Assembly: GCA_023846275.1 (NCBI GenBank) | Contig: CM043869.1 | Location: 22,674,237 to 22,738,236 of the forward strand | Direction: 5' to 3' | DNA length: 64,000 nt | From: Vanilla planifolia | Lineage: Eukaryota > Streptophyta > Magnoliopsida > Asparagales > Orchidaceae | Part shown: piece by piece, positions 61,986 through 64,000 of the stretch | How the letters are laid out: the number at the start of each line of letters is the position of its first letter | How positions within the stretch are numbered: the first letter of the stretch is position 1 | Notes under the pieces: generated by a model | Databases searched by the model: none | The model's input: only the letters and a program-made list of their open reading frames with translations | Told to the model about the DNA's origin: nothing | Translations under genes and position numbers: made by a program

Positions 61986-64000
61986 TTAATAAAATCAGAC
62001 AATACTATATAAATTTTTTCTAATACTTATATAGTATGATTCAATTTCCATAGTGTGAACCTAGATCAAATAGTTTGTATCTTGTCTCATCTAGCTTAGT
62101 TCTAATAAAATCTTATGGAATACATCCAAATATAGATTTTTCAAGTAAAAAAGTAAATAACAAAACACAAAGGACACAAATTAAAACTAGCTAAGGTGAT
62201 AAATAAACATCTCAAATACAAATTAATTCAATAACACATCTAAATAAAGAGCAATGCATAATAACAAAATTGTCACACAACAAAAGTACTAATATAACAT
62301 ATGTCAATAAAATGCAATCAGTCCTCTTATATAGAATAGCTTTCGCAAGGCTCACATAATATTACATTCACTCACTTAGAATCCTAAGCTATCATCTAGG
62401 TACCCCCAAGCCCATGTTTGTATCCTGGTATGTAATATAAGTAGGAAATAATTATGATATGCTTCATCAAAAGGCTACTGGCATAAGTATGGAAGCATTA
62501 TGAAATACATTATATGTACCAATAGTAAATAAAGAGCTACAGTTAAATAGTGTATGATAATTTGTAAAGAAACTTGTATATAATAAATTATTACATGAAT
62601 GCTTATATGCATCGTACTCATGTATATACATAATCATCATATAACACTATTATTATATAGTATATAAATTTTATCATACCTTTATTTACTTTCACATTCA
62701 AACTTATTTCATTTTAATTTCGTCTCTTTGTTTCTCATTTCTTTTTTTATTACTTCTTTCCTTTTGTCTTAGATGTCACACCCCACATAGCATAAATTAA
62801 TACAATATGATAAATATATCTATAATACAAGTTTAAAAAGTTAATCAAAGCTTATAGTATAAAAATAAGAATATATATTATTAAACTATAAGGTAATAAT
62901 CTATAATAATCTCAAAACATCTCAATAAAGATAATGATGTATATTAAAATAACTATTATATAATATGAAAATATGAAACTTAGTGCTAATACATAACTTT
63001 ATAAGTAAATTACAAATGTTTTCACATTCATATAATATTACTCACACTTAAAATATATAATAAAATCTTATTTAGGATCCTATACTAAGAATCTTTAGCT
63101 CTATAAGTGTTAACATCTTGTCCTATAATGTAAGTAAAAATTAATCATAATATACTCAATAGATAAACCTCTAACTATGAAGTAAAATTTAGTGTACAAA
63201 ACTCACAATAGGGGGATGAATTATAGGTTTTATAAGTAATTTTTATTATTTTTGTTTCTTAAAAATAATTTTATATTTATAGAAAACCTTGATTACATGT
63301 ATATATTATTTTTAATATAATAAAAAATAAAGATAAAAATTAAAATGTACTATCAAAATTTTTAGGTGATTTAGTTCAAATTAGAACCTACGTCCATCCC
63401 TAATTGAGGTCAGAAAAAGCACTACTAATAAAAGGTTACAAATTGAGATTTTTTCTTATTGTTCATCTCTAACCTACTAGCTTTTATGGGTTCAACTAAA
63501 ACCTAGGCTTTTGTGAGCTCAACCCCAACTCAATTTTTTTAGAAGATCAAACTGAACTCAGGCTTCCGTAAATGCCAGGCCGCCCAACCAAAAAAGAAAA
63601 AAATACAGCAATACCAAAAATTCCAATAAAGTTGACAACTTTTTATACTTGCTGATTAATGTAACAAGGAACAATGAGCTTAAATTTAACAAGAGAAAAG
63701 AGAATTTGAAAGATTATATGTGCAAGGCTTAACTTGAAACCTTTGACGATTTGAGAAGGAGAAGTCGTAGTTGTTGTTACTAGAATTTATGCTAGTAGAA
63801 CATTAAGCAATGCTTTCTTGAGATCTAAAAGATTGATTCAAGTTCATTTGAGTTTTTATTTACAATGGTTAGGTATTTATAGAAAAAAATTTTAATTATA
63901 GTTATTAAAAGTTAGAAAATTATTTGAAAAACTATGGCCAAACAACTTAAAAAGTATGTTTAAATAATTTTTTAAAACAGCTAGCATAATGGCTAAGTAA
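61986..64000. other. AT-rich right end, nothing identified
   Basis: No coding frame of note and no RNA gene. A slightly less AT-rich part (63,360-63,560, with 'cctacgtccatccc' on the + strand) vaguely recalls LTR sequence of plant copia elements, but without a second copy this stays unsupported. Confidence 0.35.

Noticed and set aside
63360-63560. Possible copia LTR fragment
   Set aside because: The resemblance is to one short motif recalled from memory; no ends, second copy or coding region support it.

Overview
This is plant nuclear DNA from a flowering plant. It has spliced CER1-type wax genes with GT-AG introns, plant-type LINEs whose polyprotein ends in an RNase H domain, and Ty3/gypsy and Ty1/copia retrotransposons. 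It is AT-rich except for one LINE. I cannot name the species. Intact coding sequence is scarce: only the last four exons of one CER1-like gene, running in from the left edge (1-849, + strand), look undamaged. Nothing in the window resembles a prokaryotic operon, a CRISPR array or an RNA gene.

Left part (1-22,016). Two CER1-like (very-long-chain aldehyde decarbonylase / alkane-forming) genes lie tail to tail. The + copy ends at 849. The - copy starts at 22,016, ends near 4,319, and is a pseudogene. Its ten exons can be placed one by one, and all three histidine boxes survive, but it carries in-frame stops, frameshifts, damaged splice acceptors and a shortened end. Introns 2 and 3 of the pseudogene have each grown to about 7 kb. 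They contain remains of a LINE (about 12.0-13.9 kb), a Ty3/gypsy pol-LTR (about 15.1-18.1 kb) and two copia pol fragments (18.2-18.9 and 20.0-21.2 kb). Between the two 3' ends lies a fragment of a small plant protein beginning MGGCATKPK (2,944-3,270). The two gene ends form an imperfect inverted repeat of about 1.2 kb around a spacer of about 2.8 kb.

Middle part (22-33.8 kb). A decayed Ty3/gypsy gag on the - strand has a primer-binding site at 24,006-24,016. To its right is a 2.2-2.4 kb sequence present twice in direct orientation, possibly LTR-derived. The second copy is split by a GC-rich, 5'-truncated LINE (27,450-30,886) with a 14-bp target-site duplication. Every nonsense codon in the main LINE reading frames over RT and the zinc-binding region is TAG, mostly where the family has Gln (CAG). 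This suggests deamination of methylated CHG sites.

Right part (33.8-62 kb). A long, diverged tandem array has a unit of about 540 bp. The units themselves are arranged in a larger period of about 9 kb (a higher-order repeat). A Ty3/gypsy chromovirus, most like the Tekay/Del group, has inserted into the array (50,176-58,085). It has LTRs of about 2.05 kb, a 5-bp target duplication ATATT, a PBS and a PPT. It is non-autonomous: frames are broken, and the protease core and the N-terminal integrase zinc finger appear deleted. The last 2 kb is AT-rich with no recognisable feature.
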